From an uncultured bacterium (GTDB taxonomy: Bacteria; Verrucomicrobiota; Kiritimatiellia; CAIKKV01; CAITUY01), in the NCBI GenBank assembly GCA_903958395.1, contig CAJBSZ010000299.1, positions 1 to 57,986 on the forward strand: a stretch of 57,986 nt of DNA. The letters run 5' to 3'. The notes below the pieces were generated by a model, which was not told where the DNA came from, made no database searches, and saw only the letters and a program-made list of their open reading frames with translations. Below are positions 45,044 through 54,145 of the stretch, one piece after another; position 1 is the first letter of the stretch, and each line of letters opens with the position of its first letter. The translations under genes and the position numbers were made by a program.

Positions 45044-46519
45044 ATGAAGCGACAGCTTATCATTTTAACCGGTGCGGATTCAGGGAAAGCGGTCCCTCTG
45101 GATACCCCTCTGTTCATAATCGGCAGGTCCAGTTCTGCAAATTTTCGTATCGATGATCCCCGGGTGTCACGCCATCATCTGAAACTCCAGGTTGAAGCGG
45201 ATCGGGTGCTGGTTGAAGACAAAAGCTCCAGCTGGGCAAACCTGAATGGAAAACGGTTGAAAGGCGTCGCGACCCTATCCTGCGGGGACATCCTGGAAGT
45301 GGAAGACACTCAGATCCGGTTCGAGGAGACGGCGGAGGGGCCTATTGCACCGCCGGACGATCCGGGGCCAAGCTCCACGGGGACCCGTGGTACCCAATTT
45401 ATGGAGCCGATCGATGAGTTGCTGGGTGGCTATGAGGGAGATCCGGAACCAGACGCAACGCGGGGGATCGTCGGAGAGAAGACGCGAATGTTAAATCCGG
45501 ACGACCTGCCCAAGTGGAAGGCTCCACCCACCTCCCGAAGCCGGTCCCGGAAGACGGTCGTGATTTATAGTCTCGCGGCCTGTGTCTGTGTGATGGCCGT
45601 GACTGTCGCCTGTTTTTTCATCATGAAGCAACCCAGCCTTGCCACAGGGGACGCCCTTGATCGTTATACCGACCCTGTGTACGCGCTGAGCGTTTCCTAT
45701 CCGAGTTCCTGGTCGCGTTTCGCCGCCAGACCGGAGACCCCCTTGATGGTTGGCCTGGGTAAGTTGGATGAGAAGGTTTGGACGCGAATGCGGGTGGACG
45801 TGGATCGGGGTATCCAGTACGAGACGACAGGGTTGACCGAAGGCTTCCTTCACTATCAACATTCAGTCAAATCCACTCATGTTTTTCTCGGGTCGAAACC
45901 CATGACAGTGAACGAGCTTTCATGTGTATTCTATGGGTTCAAACTCAAAAATGGGCAGGGGAAAGGCCTTTTTCTTTTGAATGGGGGGACCCGTATTGTC
46001 GTGGAATGCTTCAGCTCAGCCTCCTGTTATCAGGAACAAGCCGCGTTGTTCTCCAAACTCCTGACGGGGTTTACCCTTTTAGAAATGCAGCAGACTCTGG
46101 ATTTTCCCCTGCCTGACGACGGCATGCAGAAAATGGCGCTGGGTGACCCGGAAGGGGTTGAGAAAATGATTGATGAGCACAAGCGTACCGGCGATGCCCT
46201 GGTTGCCAATCGCAATGTAAAACAGGACAATTTATATCGTGCCATTCAAGAATATAAGCAGGCATTGCAACTATCCATTGCAAGGCCCGAGCGGGCAAAA
46301 GGCTATCGGGATGCGGCTATTGGCTTGCGGTCAGCCTTGAATTTATACAATCAGGGTATCCAGCAGCAGCGCTATGAAATCAATCGCGCGATCAAGGAGG
46401 GAGATCGAGAGACGGCGTACTGGGCCGCCAGTAAACTCCTGCAAATGCTGCCGGACAAAAAAGATGCGAATTACCAGGAAACCTTCCAGTTGCTGCGGCA
46501 ACTATCGCCCAAGAAATGA
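45044..46519 (+). CDS. Membrane protein with N-terminal FHA domain
   Basis: 491 residues. A cytoplasmic FHA domain at 1-95 (FIIGRSSSANFRIDDPRVSRHH, then NLNGKRLKG) is followed by an acidic linker, a membrane helix at about 172-195 and a periplasmic part of about 295 residues with a beta domain (DPVYALSVSYPSSWSRF, resembling PsbP/MOG1-like folds) and helical repeats at the end. No enzyme motif is visible. Its place between tadC and the second FHA gene, with 9 and 6 bp spacing, argues for a role in the Tad apparatus, perhaps passing a phosphorylation signal across the membrane. The function is unproven. Confidence 0.82.
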   Translation: MKRQLIILTGADSGKAVPLDTPLFIIGRSSSANFRIDDPRVSRHHLKLQVEADRVLVEDKSSSWANLNGKRLKGVATLSCGDILEVEDTQIRFEETAEGPIAPPDDPGPSSTGTRGTQFMEPIDELLGGYEGDPEPDATRGIVGEKTRMLNPDDLPKWKAPPTSRSRSRKTVVIYSLAACVCVMAVTVACFFIMKQPSLATGDALDRYTDPVYALSVSYPSSWSRFAARPETPLMVGLGKLDEKVWTRMRVDVDRGIQYETTGLTEGFLHYQHSVKSTHVFLGSKPMTVNELSCVFYGFKLKNGQGKGLFLLNGGTRIVVECFSSASCYQEQAALFSKLLTGFTLLEMQQTLDFPLPDDGMQKMALGDPEGVEKMIDEHKRTGDALVANRNVKQDNLYRAIQEYKQALQLSIARPERAKGYRDAAIGLRSALNLYNQGIQQQRYEINRAIKEGDRETAYWAASKLLQMLPDKKDANYQETFQLLRQLSPKK

Positions 46520-46525
46520 GGCTCT

Positions 46526-48523
46526 ATGACCGCGATGTTGGTAGTGACCAGGGAAAAGAAACAGGTGCAAAAAGCGCCCGTTATTCAAGATGTTTTCATG
46601 ATCGGGCGATCCTCCCAATGTGACCTGGTTCTGGGCGATGAGGCCATGGCCTCCCGGCAACATGTTGAACTGACCCGGATGGGGGATGTGTATTGGATCC
46701 AGGACAAAGGAAGCCGGAATGGCACCTTGTTAAATGGAAGTCCGCTCGAAGAACGCAAAAGGCTTGATGACGGTGATGAAATTGACATCGGGACAACGCG
46801 GTTGAAGTTTATCCTGGACCCGGGGCACCCCGACTCTGAAGAGCCATTAAGCGGGGCGACCCGTGTGATGGATTTTTCTAAAAAAGAGAGCAAAGGACTC
46901 GGGCAGAAAGTGGTGGCCAAGACGGGACAACAGGACTGGCATGTTCTGTTGAATATCGTAGAGGGGCCCTTTGCGGGTGGGAAAGTAGCCGACTGGGAGT
47001 CCCCGCTGATGATTGGACGGGGCCTGGAGAATCATATTGTCCTTCTCGATGATGCGGTATCCATCAGTCATGCCAAAATCACCGGCGATGCCCAACGCCA
47101 TATTTTAGAAGATCTGGATAGCAGCAATGGCACTTTTGTGGATGGGATCAAGGTTAAGCGGACGACCCTTGAGAATGGCCAGCGGATCAAGATCGGTGTT
47201 TCGACGCTTTTTTACAAAAAGACTAATTTGCGAAAGCAGCGCCAATTGCGCAACAGAGTGATTCTGGGCACGGTGATCATGGCGGGGCTACTCGGAGCCG
47301 CGAAACTGCTGCAGCCCACGGATGTGGCGGGTAAATATGTGACTGATGCGGAGGGGCTGTACAAGCGGGGTGATTTGACAAAAGCTCTAGAAGGGTATCA
47401 GGCTGCGCTGGCAAAAGATGCGAATCGTGCCGAGGCCAAAGCGGGCATTAAAGCGGTGAGGCTGGAACTGGCCGCGAGGGACACTCTGGCCGAAGCGGAA
47501 GCCGTGGCCGGGAAAGGGAACTATGATCGGGCCAAAGAGCTATGCTTCCAGGTTAGACGGAATTCACCCAATAACCAGCAGGCCCTGAATCTGGAGGCGG
47601 TCATCAAGTCAATTGAGAACGCAAAAGTTGCGGCTTCCTCCAAAAACTGGGGTGATGCCGTCGCGTTATTGGAGAAGGCAAAGGAAACCTTCCCGGAATC
47701 CACCCTCGTGAGTCAGCGCCTGGATGTCGCGACGAATGAATCTTTGGCGGAACAGAATTTGGCCAGGGCGAAGAAGTGTCTTGAGCATCAGCAGGTGGAT
47801 TTGGCGGAAGTGGCCCTGAAAGCCATTCCGGATTCCAGCGTATACTACATCGAAGCGCGAGAGCGCCTGGATAACATCGCAAGTAATCGGAAAGTGGCGG
47901 AATACCTAAGCCGCGCGAAGGCGAAGTATCAGAAGGGATTGATTGCTGAGGCCTTGCTTGAGTGTGATAGCGGACTTCAGGCCTCGCCCGCGAATACCTG
48001 GATGTTGGACGTGCGTGACCGTATCCGGCGGGTTGAACCGCTGATCGGACCGCTGGCAAACGCCGAGGCCATGGGGACTCCGGATGATGTGGTTATGTTG
48101 CGAAGCCAACTGCAGGCGTGCGATAGTCTGCTCCAGGTTGAGGATGACCCCCTGAATGTGTTACGTAAAAGAGCGGGGGAGGCGAAAAAACGGCTTGCGG
48201 CCAGACTGACAGAATTGTCCGGTGAAAACTATGTCATGGCGGAGTCTTCTTTGAAAGTCGGCAATCAACGGGAAGCCTTGAGATTATATAAATTAGCCCT
48301 CCGGGCTGACACCAATAATGTTAATGCGGCGCAAGCCCTGGAGAAGGTGCAGAAAAAGATGACCGCGGCAGCCCGCTCATCCTATCAAAGAGGAATTGTT
48401 CATGAAGAGTTGGGGCAAACAGATCTTGCCCGGCAGGCATTCAGAACGGCCCTTGAGCTGAGTGCGCCGGATGAAGATTATTACATTAGGGCCTCCAACA
48501 AATTGAAAGATAATGCGCAGTGA
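46526..48523 (+). CDS. Double-FHA membrane protein with periplasmic TPR domain
   Basis: 665 residues. The first FHA domain is at about 1-98 (FMIGRSSQCDLVLGDEAMASRQH, then SRNGTLLNG) and the second at about 140-232 (LMIGRGLENHIVLLDDAVSISH, then SSNGTFVDG). A membrane helix lies at about 242-262, followed by a long run of TPR-like helical pairs to the end (YKRGDLTKALEGYQAALAKD and many more). The FHA domains face the cytoplasm and the repeats face the periplasm. TPR proteins such as TadD stabilise Tad secretins, so this may be a TadD substitute with a phospho-sensing front. The stop overlaps the next start by 4 bp. Confidence 0.84.
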   Translation: MTAMLVVTREKKQVQKAPVIQDVFMIGRSSQCDLVLGDEAMASRQHVELTRMGDVYWIQDKGSRNGTLLNGSPLEERKRLDDGDEIDIGTTRLKFILDPGHPDSEEPLSGATRVMDFSKKESKGLGQKVVAKTGQQDWHVLLNIVEGPFAGGKVADWESPLMIGRGLENHIVLLDDAVSISHAKITGDAQRHILEDLDSSNGTFVDGIKVKRTTLENGQRIKIGVSTLFYKKTNLRKQRQLRNRVILGTVIMAGLLGAAKLLQPTDVAGKYVTDAEGLYKRGDLTKALEGYQAALAKDANRAEAKAGIKAVRLELAARDTLAEAEAVAGKGNYDRAKELCFQVRRNSPNNQQALNLEAVIKSIENAKVAASSKNWGDAVALLEKAKETFPESTLVSQRLDVATNESLAEQNLARAKKCLEHQQVDLAEVALKAIPDSSVYYIEARERLDNIASNRKVAEYLSRAKAKYQKGLIAEALLECDSGLQASPANTWMLDVRDRIRRVEPLIGPLANAEAMGTPDDVVMLRSQLQACDSLLQVEDDPLNVLRKRAGEAKKRLAARLTELSGENYVMAESSLKVGNQREALRLYKLALRADTNNVNAAQALEKVQKKMTAAARSSYQRGIVHEELGQTDLARQAFRTALELSAPDEDYYIRASNKLKDNAQ

Positions 48524-49512
48524 GGAGCCCTTTTTTCAAATTAGTCGTGAAGCCCTCTCTTTATGTGCTGGCGCTCGGTGTTGGGTATGGTCCCGCGAGC
48601 CCATTGGGCGCGGCCCCCCGTATCGTGATTGAAAATCCCGTCTGGAATTTTGGATGTGTCACGAATGTCAACCATGTGAAGCATGACTTTGTTGTGCGAA
48701 ATGCCGGGGATGTCAAACTGGAAATCAATCGCGTCGTGACGAGTTGCGACTCCTGCCTGAAGGTTTACCTCGATGAGTCGGTGATCGCACCGGGTGCGCG
48801 CACGACCGCTCATTGTGTTCTGGATACACGTCAGCTCAGTGGCGATATCCTGCGTCATGTCATGCTAGAATCCAACGATCCCGTGTGTTCGGCCGGGGCC
48901 ATTGAACTGCGGGCCTCCATCGCGCAGGTGTATGCGGTATCGCCTTTGGAGCTGACCCTTGGGGGAGGCGTGAATCAATGGAAAAGCTCAGCGGCGATCA
49001 TCCCTCTCGTCCCCCTGCGCGAGCCCCTTTCTGAAGTGGACTGTGACACTGCGAATATCTGCGTCGATGTGGTTGAGGGACCCCAAGGCCGGTTTCATGT
49101 TGTGGCGCAGGCGTCAAAAAACATGCCCCGGGGCCGTTCCGTATTCGAAGTGGTTGTACGCAGTCAAAATTCGAACGATCCTCCCTGTCGTATTGTGGGG
49201 AGGCTTGATTTCCCCCAGGACTATGAGGTGATTCCTGCCCAATTATCCTTTGAGGCGAAGGATGAGTTTCAGACCCGTACTGTGTGGCTGAGACAGCATG
49301 GAGAAGTGGCGATGGTGCTGGTGGATGCCGTGCCTTCATCGGGCGAATTCCACTGTGTAATTGATCCCGACCCTGCTTCCGCAAACTGCCGTATCTATGT
49401 CGATGCCAAAAATCTCGCGGCTGCGAAGGGACAAACCCGACGCGTTACGCTCAAGGGTGTGACACCGCAAAACCAGGAAGTGAACGTGCCCGTGGAGATT
49501 ACCATCAATTGA
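48520..49512 (+). CDS. Exported DUF1573-type protein
   Basis: 330 residues, starting at a GTG that overlaps the preceding stop (GTGA). A signal peptide ends near residue 32. An Ig-like DUF1573 domain follows (VWNFGCVTNVNHVKHDFVVRNAG, then VVTSCDSCLKV), with a CxxC pair at 75-78. Three more beta-sandwich stretches fill the rest. DUF1573 proteins are periplasmic or surface proteins of unknown function, abundant in PVC and Bacteroidota. Its place in the middle of the Tad operon suggests it guides or anchors the pilus; that is inference. Confidence 0.75.
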   Translation: MRSPFFKLVVKPSLYVLALGVGYGPASPLGAAPRIVIENPVWNFGCVTNVNHVKHDFVVRNAGDVKLEINRVVTSCDSCLKVYLDESVIAPGARTTAHCVLDTRQLSGDILRHVMLESNDPVCSAGAIELRASIAQVYAVSPLELTLGGGVNQWKSSAAIIPLVPLREPLSEVDCDTANICVDVVEGPQGRFHVVAQASKNMPRGRSVFEVVVRSQNSNDPPCRIVGRLDFPQDYEVIPAQLSFEAKDEFQTRTVWLRQHGEVAMVLVDAVPSSGEFHCVIDPDPASANCRIYVDAKNLAAAKGQTRRVTLKGVTPQNQEVNVPVEITIN

Positions 49513-49691
49513 AAACAGGGCAGAAACAACCGGACGACAGGCGCGGACAGGCCATGACTGAATATGTGGTGTTGCTGGGAATTACACTGCCCCTGATATT
49601 CTGGCTGTTTCATCCGGATAACCAGTTGTATACCGCACTCCGGGATCAATATAACCTCATAACCGTGCTTTTGTTATATCCAGGGCCATGA
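49509..49691 (+). CDS. Short second prepilin-like protein
   Basis: 60 residues, starting at a TTG at 49509 whose last bases overlap the preceding stop, so it is probably translated by coupling. The leader KTGQKQPDDRRG is followed by QAMTEYVVLLGITLPLIFWLF: a class III prepilin cleavage site with the Glu at +5, then a hydrophobic helix. The mature part is only about 45 residues. It may be a minor pilin or tip subunit. It lies directly ahead of the prepilin peptidase gene. The start and size make it easy to miss. Confidence 0.7.
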   Translation: MKTGQKQPDDRRGQAMTEYVVLLGITLPLIFWLFHPDNQLYTALRDQYNLITVLLLYPGP

Positions 49692-49710
49692 ACGTGTCTG
49701 GCCCCTTGCT

Positions 49711-50238
49711 ATGATGACGCTTGCGACATTTGAAAATAAAGCGGCCCTGGTGGTGTTGGCCTTGCTGCTGACGTTTGCCGTTTACAGTGAAATAAAGCAC
49801 AGCCGGATACCGAATTGGCTGACACTGTCCGGCATGGGGGCCGGACTGGTGTTGGGCTATCTGCAGGGAATGCCAGCGTTCTGGTTGAGTTTAGGCGGCT
49901 TGTTGATCGGCTTTGGATTTCTGTTTCTGTTCTACATTTTCGGGGGGGTGGGCGGTGGGGATGTAAAACTCATGGGGGCGGCTGGAGCCCTGATGGGGGC
50001 GAAGTTGATTCAGCCGGCGTTGTTTTATACCGCGCTGGTGGGGGTGTGTCTGGCGTTCATGATGGTGATTTGGCGGAAGGATTGGTGGGCGCGGGTAGGG
50101 GGGGGGCTCCGGCGGTTGGCCTTCTGGCGGCAGGAGGCAAGCGGTCAGCCGGTTATAATGGAACCGGTCATGGTTCCTTATGGTTTGGCGATTGCGATCG
50201 GGTGTGAAATGGCCATGTTCCTGTGTGGCGTGAATTGA
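49711..50238 (+). CDS. cpaA: Prepilin peptidase CpaA/TadV with Glu for the first catalytic Asp
   Basis: 175 residues with about five membrane helices. Type IV prepilin peptidases are aspartic proteases that use one Asp in the first loop and one in a GxGD motif. Here the second is intact (GVGGGDVKLMG, D84). The first position, in TFAVYSEIKHSRIPNWLT, is Glu (E27), although the flanking RIPN is kept. Glu can sometimes replace Asp but usually weakens an aspartic protease. It would cleave the leader of the Flp-like pilins and perhaps the TadE-like proteins. It starts 19 bp after the short pilin gene. Confidence 0.88.
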   Translation: MMTLATFENKAALVVLALLLTFAVYSEIKHSRIPNWLTLSGMGAGLVLGYLQGMPAFWLSLGGLLIGFGFLFLFYIFGGVGGGDVKLMGAAGALMGAKLIQPALFYTALVGVCLAFMMVIWRKDWWARVGGGLRRLAFWRQEASGQPVIMEPVMVPYGLAIAIGCEMAMFLCGVN

Positions 50239-50245
50239 AAAGGTA

Positions 50246-51331
50246 TTGTTCAAGGTGAATTTGCGAAAAAACGGCCCCGGGATTGTGAAAGACGATCGCG
50301 CTCAGTCGTTAACTGAGTTTGCGGTGGTCATTCCGATCGTGCTGTTGCTGTTTTTTGCCATGCTTCAATATGTCGCCATCGTGCAGGCCTATCAGGTGGG
50401 AAACTATGCCGCGTATGTGGCCGCGCGATCCTATGCCGTGCATGCCGCCTTGAGTATCCATGAAACCGGTGATGATGCCCGCGCGAAAGACTTTGCCACC
50501 AGCGCCGCCGCGATGGCGCTGGCCCCGATCGCCCGACTCATGCCGGGCGAGTTCACCGCCCTGGGTTATGATCCCACGGAGTTCGAGCTTACGGGGTCCC
50601 ATGTGGAGAAACTGATTAAGGGCTACCTGGTGGCCAAGAATTTAAGATTAAACTCCAGCCTTCTGGGGGGCGGCATTTCCATTCAGACGAGCGGCAGTCC
50701 CAAGCAGGTGGATGTTGAAATCAACTATCCCCAGCCCATCTACGTTCCGGGTCTGGTGGAGCTCTGGAACCTCGTTGGGGGCAGAAAGATTTTCACGGGC
50801 CTTGAGAACATGCGCGAGGGACTTGAGGGAATGCCGAAGACCTATGGCGAGTACCAAATGCTAAGAGAACAGGGACAGTCACTGGTCGGGTTTGATATCC
50901 CGGATGTACTCGATGAGTATCTCAGCATGTGTCCGCATGTGAACATCCGCAGTAAATGCTCGATCGGGTATGCGGAGTGGGGTGCGGTTGAAACTTTTCG
51001 TCCACGGTTGCCAAACACGGTGGATGCCGAAGAAGTAACCGATCCCGCGCTGGAAGAACAAGCCAAAGAAATGGATCAATTGAGGAAAGATCTGGAGGAA
51101 GCCGAGAAGCGGGCGGACAAGGAATGCGGGGACTATAAAAACGCCAAGAGTGCCAGGATTGCCGCTCAGACAAAGGTGGATCAGACTGAGCCTGGTACAC
51201 CGGAACACGCCGCCGCAGTGAGCGAGTTGCAGAATGCCCAGGCGCTGGAGGCGCAAAAGCACGCTTCCTGCGAGAGTGCAACAACCGACGTCCGCACGAA
51301 AACGGACCAGTTAAATGAATTGATGAAATAA
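50246..51331 (+). CDS. TadE-like pseudopilin with C-terminal coiled coil
   Basis: 361 residues if the TTG at 50246 starts it; a GTG at 50255 is also possible. The leader ends in DDRAQSLTEFAVVIPIVLLLFFAML, a TadE-type prepilin segment (Glu at +5), followed by the characteristic helix (GNYAAYVAARSYAVH). The middle is unassigned. Residues about 270-361 are strongly charged and helical (LEEQAKEMDQLRKDLEEAEKRADKE), a coiled coil, which is unusual for TadE. It is probably an inner-membrane or periplasmic minor pseudopilin. Its stop overlaps the next start by one base. Confidence 0.8.
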   Translation: MFKVNLRKNGPGIVKDDRAQSLTEFAVVIPIVLLLFFAMLQYVAIVQAYQVGNYAAYVAARSYAVHAALSIHETGDDARAKDFATSAAAMALAPIARLMPGEFTALGYDPTEFELTGSHVEKLIKGYLVAKNLRLNSSLLGGGISIQTSGSPKQVDVEINYPQPIYVPGLVELWNLVGGRKIFTGLENMREGLEGMPKTYGEYQMLREQGQSLVGFDIPDVLDEYLSMCPHVNIRSKCSIGYAEWGAVETFRPRLPNTVDAEEVTDPALEEQAKEMDQLRKDLEEAEKRADKECGDYKNAKSARIAAQTKVDQTEPGTPEHAAAVSELQNAQALEAQKHASCESATTDVRTKTDQLNELMK

Positions 51332-52545
51332 TGAAAATCATAGCCAGAATACTGAATCTTCGGAAGGACGCCTCTGGAAGTGCTTTATTGCTGTCTGGAA
51401 CGATGATGTTTCTGATCGTCATGGCAGTGGTGTTGAATGGGGATATGAATAAGGCGGTCTATGACCGTATCGTGGCGCAGAATGCCGTGGATGCCGCCGC
51501 GGAGGCAGCGGCGCTCTGGGAGGCGCGTGGGTGTAATGTCATACAGCACCTGAACAATATTCATTATGAAGGAAACAAGATACTTTTCGTAGCGGAATCC
51601 GCTGCGCTGGTAGGATGTGGGTCTGCGATATTTGCCGTGCCTGCGGTCCATGCGGCCAAAGCCTATCCCATCCTCTATCCTGCTGCAGTTATTGCTGCTT
51701 TGGTTTCATGCGGGGCCTGTGGACTTGCACCAATTATTGACGAGGGTCAGGAGTATTTTGCGAGCGCGATAAATGGGTTTCAGGAAGTGGCAAGAACGGC
51801 ATTCCCCATTTTGGCGGTGGGATATGCAAACCAGATCGCGCAGGCCAGCGGGGGGGATAATCTGCTTGAGGTCATTCCCCAGTATGTGGGCAGCCTGATG
51901 GATGCGGGGGGGGTGAATTGGGGGGGGACGGAGGATGTATTATCCGGAATAGAGGGGCTGCCCGCGCCGCTAAATTCCCTGACGATAGCCGCTATTCCCT
52001 GGACAATCATTGGGGATGATACTTTTTTTACGATGGGGATTGTGACCAATGCTGGATCGGAACTGCCCTGGAAGACGCCAGAGTGGTGGAACGACATGGC
52101 CTCAACAATCTATCCAGTGGCAAAAACGGAGTGTTCGTCGGCATGGGAATACGGCTCAGCGTTTTCATGGATGAAGGATTCGCCAGATGATTGGGGCTGG
52201 GCGGACAACTATTATCAGGGAAATCCGGGATATATGACCTGGGTTGCGGGAAAGAAAAATCAGGAGGAAGTGGCCGGGCTCGGCAACATGCGGTGGCTGA
52301 AAGCGAAGGAGGGGGCCACCTTTGTGGATACCAACATGATGTATAGCGGTGAGGTTGTTAATCCGGACAAATTGCGTGTGCCGGCCTTTATTGCCCTGGC
52401 CAGCAGTCAGGTCGAAGGGACGCCAGTGATCTCGTATACCGACGAGGTTAATTCCAAAGGCACCCTCATCCCGGTATACCTGCCCTTTAACTATAAAAAA
52501 CCCACGCGGGGTGATGAGTTGAGTCCGATAGGGATATATCACTAA
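51331..52545 (+). CDS. TadG/TadE-like membrane-anchored protein
   Basis: 404 residues. The N-terminus has a basic leader, SGSALLLSGTMMFLIVMAVVLNG as membrane segment and then YDRIVAQNAVDAAAEAAALWEARG, the pattern of TadG-like pilus proteins in which Ala-rich helices follow the anchor. Membrane-like stretches also lie near 90-135. The rest is a soluble region with many Trp and Gly residues (WGWADNYYQGNPGYMTW). No MIDAS or von Willebrand motif is obvious, unlike long TadG proteins. It starts one base into the previous stop codon and is followed by another TadE-like gene. Confidence 0.75.
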   Translation: MKIIARILNLRKDASGSALLLSGTMMFLIVMAVVLNGDMNKAVYDRIVAQNAVDAAAEAAALWEARGCNVIQHLNNIHYEGNKILFVAESAALVGCGSAIFAVPAVHAAKAYPILYPAAVIAALVSCGACGLAPIIDEGQEYFASAINGFQEVARTAFPILAVGYANQIAQASGGDNLLEVIPQYVGSLMDAGGVNWGGTEDVLSGIEGLPAPLNSLTIAAIPWTIIGDDTFFTMGIVTNAGSELPWKTPEWWNDMASTIYPVAKTECSSAWEYGSAFSWMKDSPDDWGWADNYYQGNPGYMTWVAGKKNQEEVAGLGNMRWLKAKEGATFVDTNMMYSGEVVNPDKLRVPAFIALASSQVEGTPVISYTDEVNSKGTLIPVYLPFNYKKPTRGDELSPIGIYH

Positions 52546-52557
52546 GGCTTTTTGGAA

Positions 52558-53169
52558 ATGAATCATCTGCCTCTAATACGGGAGGGACGACCTCGGCGTC
52601 GTCCGCACCTCCGCTTTTCAAGGAATGCCTCCGGGCAAGCGCTGGTGGAAGCCTGCATTGGGCTGGCTTTGATGGCGTTAACCTGGGTGCTGATCAGTCA
52701 TGTGAGTTACATGCGGATCAATCATGTGCGAACCGTCATGGCGGCACGCCACGCAGCCTGGATGATGGGACATAATGCAGAGGCCGGGGGCGCGGCGGAA
52801 AGTTTCTTTTTCGGCAGGGATGTCAGTTATGCGCAAGTTGCGGCGCCTGAGGCCTTGAATTTAAGCGCAATCGGTGAAGGCTGGAGCGGGGCTGCGGCGA
52901 CTGCCCAGCGTGCGACAGTGTCGTTTGGAATCACTATGGAGAAATTCGACGAGCCCGATGTCTATCCGTTCGGGCTGATGAAGGCCCGGATACCCTTCAT
53001 GCCCTCCATTGTTCTGACGAACTATTTATCAGTGAAGTCATCCGCGGCCTGGCCGGCGGATGTTGACAATACCTGGACGGATCGGGGCGAAGCGCTCAAA
53101 GGAGTATTGTCGGAAATCGCGAATTCTGTTGGGGGGATACTCAAGTGGATCGGAAGCCTTCTCTCCTGA
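52558..53169 (+). CDS. TadE-like pseudopilin
   Basis: 203 residues from the ATG at 52558; an in-frame TTG two codons earlier is possible. A basic leader of about 25 residues precedes SGQALVEACIGLALMALTWVLIS, a class III-type cleavage site and helix with Glu at +5, then INHVRTVMAARHAAWMMG, typical of TadE helices. The rest is unassigned. It ends at a TGATG overlap with the next gene, so it is translationally coupled. It is probably one of three minor pseudopilins in this operon. Confidence 0.78.
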   Translation: MNHLPLIREGRPRRRPHLRFSRNASGQALVEACIGLALMALTWVLISHVSYMRINHVRTVMAARHAAWMMGHNAEAGGAAESFFFGRDVSYAQVAAPEALNLSAIGEGWSGAAATAQRATVSFGITMEKFDEPDVYPFGLMKARIPFMPSIVLTNYLSVKSSAAWPADVDNTWTDRGEALKGVLSEIANSVGGILKWIGSLLS

Positions 53170-54071
53170 TGAATTTCAGAAACGTCATGGGGATGGTGGG
53201 CCGTATTGTGCTCTCGGGTCTGGTCGTCTGGCTTTTGGCCGCATGTTTGAATATCTTTTTAAAGAGCTCATTCCACCGAGGGGATGGGGGGGCTGACCCG
53301 GTTGTACAAAGGGAGAAAGTATCAGCCAGGGGACGCGCCGTATCGCGGGGCTCGACTTCACTGTGGCCGCATTTCCCGGCGTCATCCCCCGTGCGACGGA
53401 AAGAGTTGGTTGTCAACGGGATCGATTATATTACCGAAAGCTGGGAAACCTGTGCGCCCCGGGAGACGGTATTGGACTACTATAAAAGCCAGATGGCTGC
53501 GCGCAGGTGGCGGGATGTTACCGAAGAAAGTTATAATTTAAAACCTGAGGTACATCGTGAAAAATCCGGGGACGCGGGTTTGCAAGATCAGCAATTTCTG
53601 GATGTTTACCGCAAGGTCATGGGTTCCTGTCTGGCGTTGAATCGCGGAGCCTGGTCCGTTCATGTGGCGACGGAGGAAAGCCAAGCCAAGGCCGGCTGGA
53701 TTATGGTCACAATCTGTGGTGCGGCGATCCCCTCCATCAATGATTTTGCCGACCCCTGGTTGTCCGCTCCTGATGTCGGAGGTGCCGCGAAACCTCGCGA
53801 TATGGATTTTGTGGAACGTAGTGGTGACCAGCGTTACCAGACTAAAATCACCTATCAGCAACAGGCCCCCGTCAGTGCGTTCAGGGAAGCGCTGGCCAAT
53901 CTGCAAAGAGGGAATTGGCGTCCGATGTTCGCTTCATCCATGAGGCCAGGCCAGGCTGGCCATTCAGCGTTACTGGTCAAGGGCGACCAATACGGGTCCC
54001 TGGCAGTTACCCCGTCACGCAATGGACGGGGAGCCTCGGTGGCCTGGACGGAAGTGAGTCCTGAGAAATGA
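53169..54071 (+). CDS. Membrane-anchored protein of unknown function, end of the Tad operon
   Basis: 300 residues from the ATG at 53169 (TGATG overlap with the preceding stop); the open frame reaches 53145. An N-terminal signal anchor (IVLSGLVVWLLAACLNIFL) has Ala-Ala-Cys that could be a lipobox-like site. The soluble part has two alpha/beta segments with related sequence (VLDYYKSQMAARRWRDVTEES and FREALANLQRGNWRPMF), hinting at a duplicated fold of the kind that follows degraded-DUF domains. No family is recognised. The coupling shows it belongs to the Tad transcript. Confidence 0.7.
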   Translation: MNFRNVMGMVGRIVLSGLVVWLLAACLNIFLKSSFHRGDGGADPVVQREKVSARGRAVSRGSTSLWPHFPASSPVRRKELVVNGIDYITESWETCAPRETVLDYYKSQMAARRWRDVTEESYNLKPEVHREKSGDAGLQDQQFLDVYRKVMGSCLALNRGAWSVHVATEESQAKAGWIMVTICGAAIPSINDFADPWLSAPDVGGAAKPRDMDFVERSGDQRYQTKITYQQQAPVSAFREALANLQRGNWRPMFASSMRPGQAGHSALLVKGDQYGSLAVTPSRNGRGASVAWTEVSPEK

Positions 54072-54145
54072 GACTGAAACAGCATCAGAACAAGGTGACA
54101 CAGAACACGGAGAACTAAGTGCCATTCTAGCCTGGGAGGAAAACC

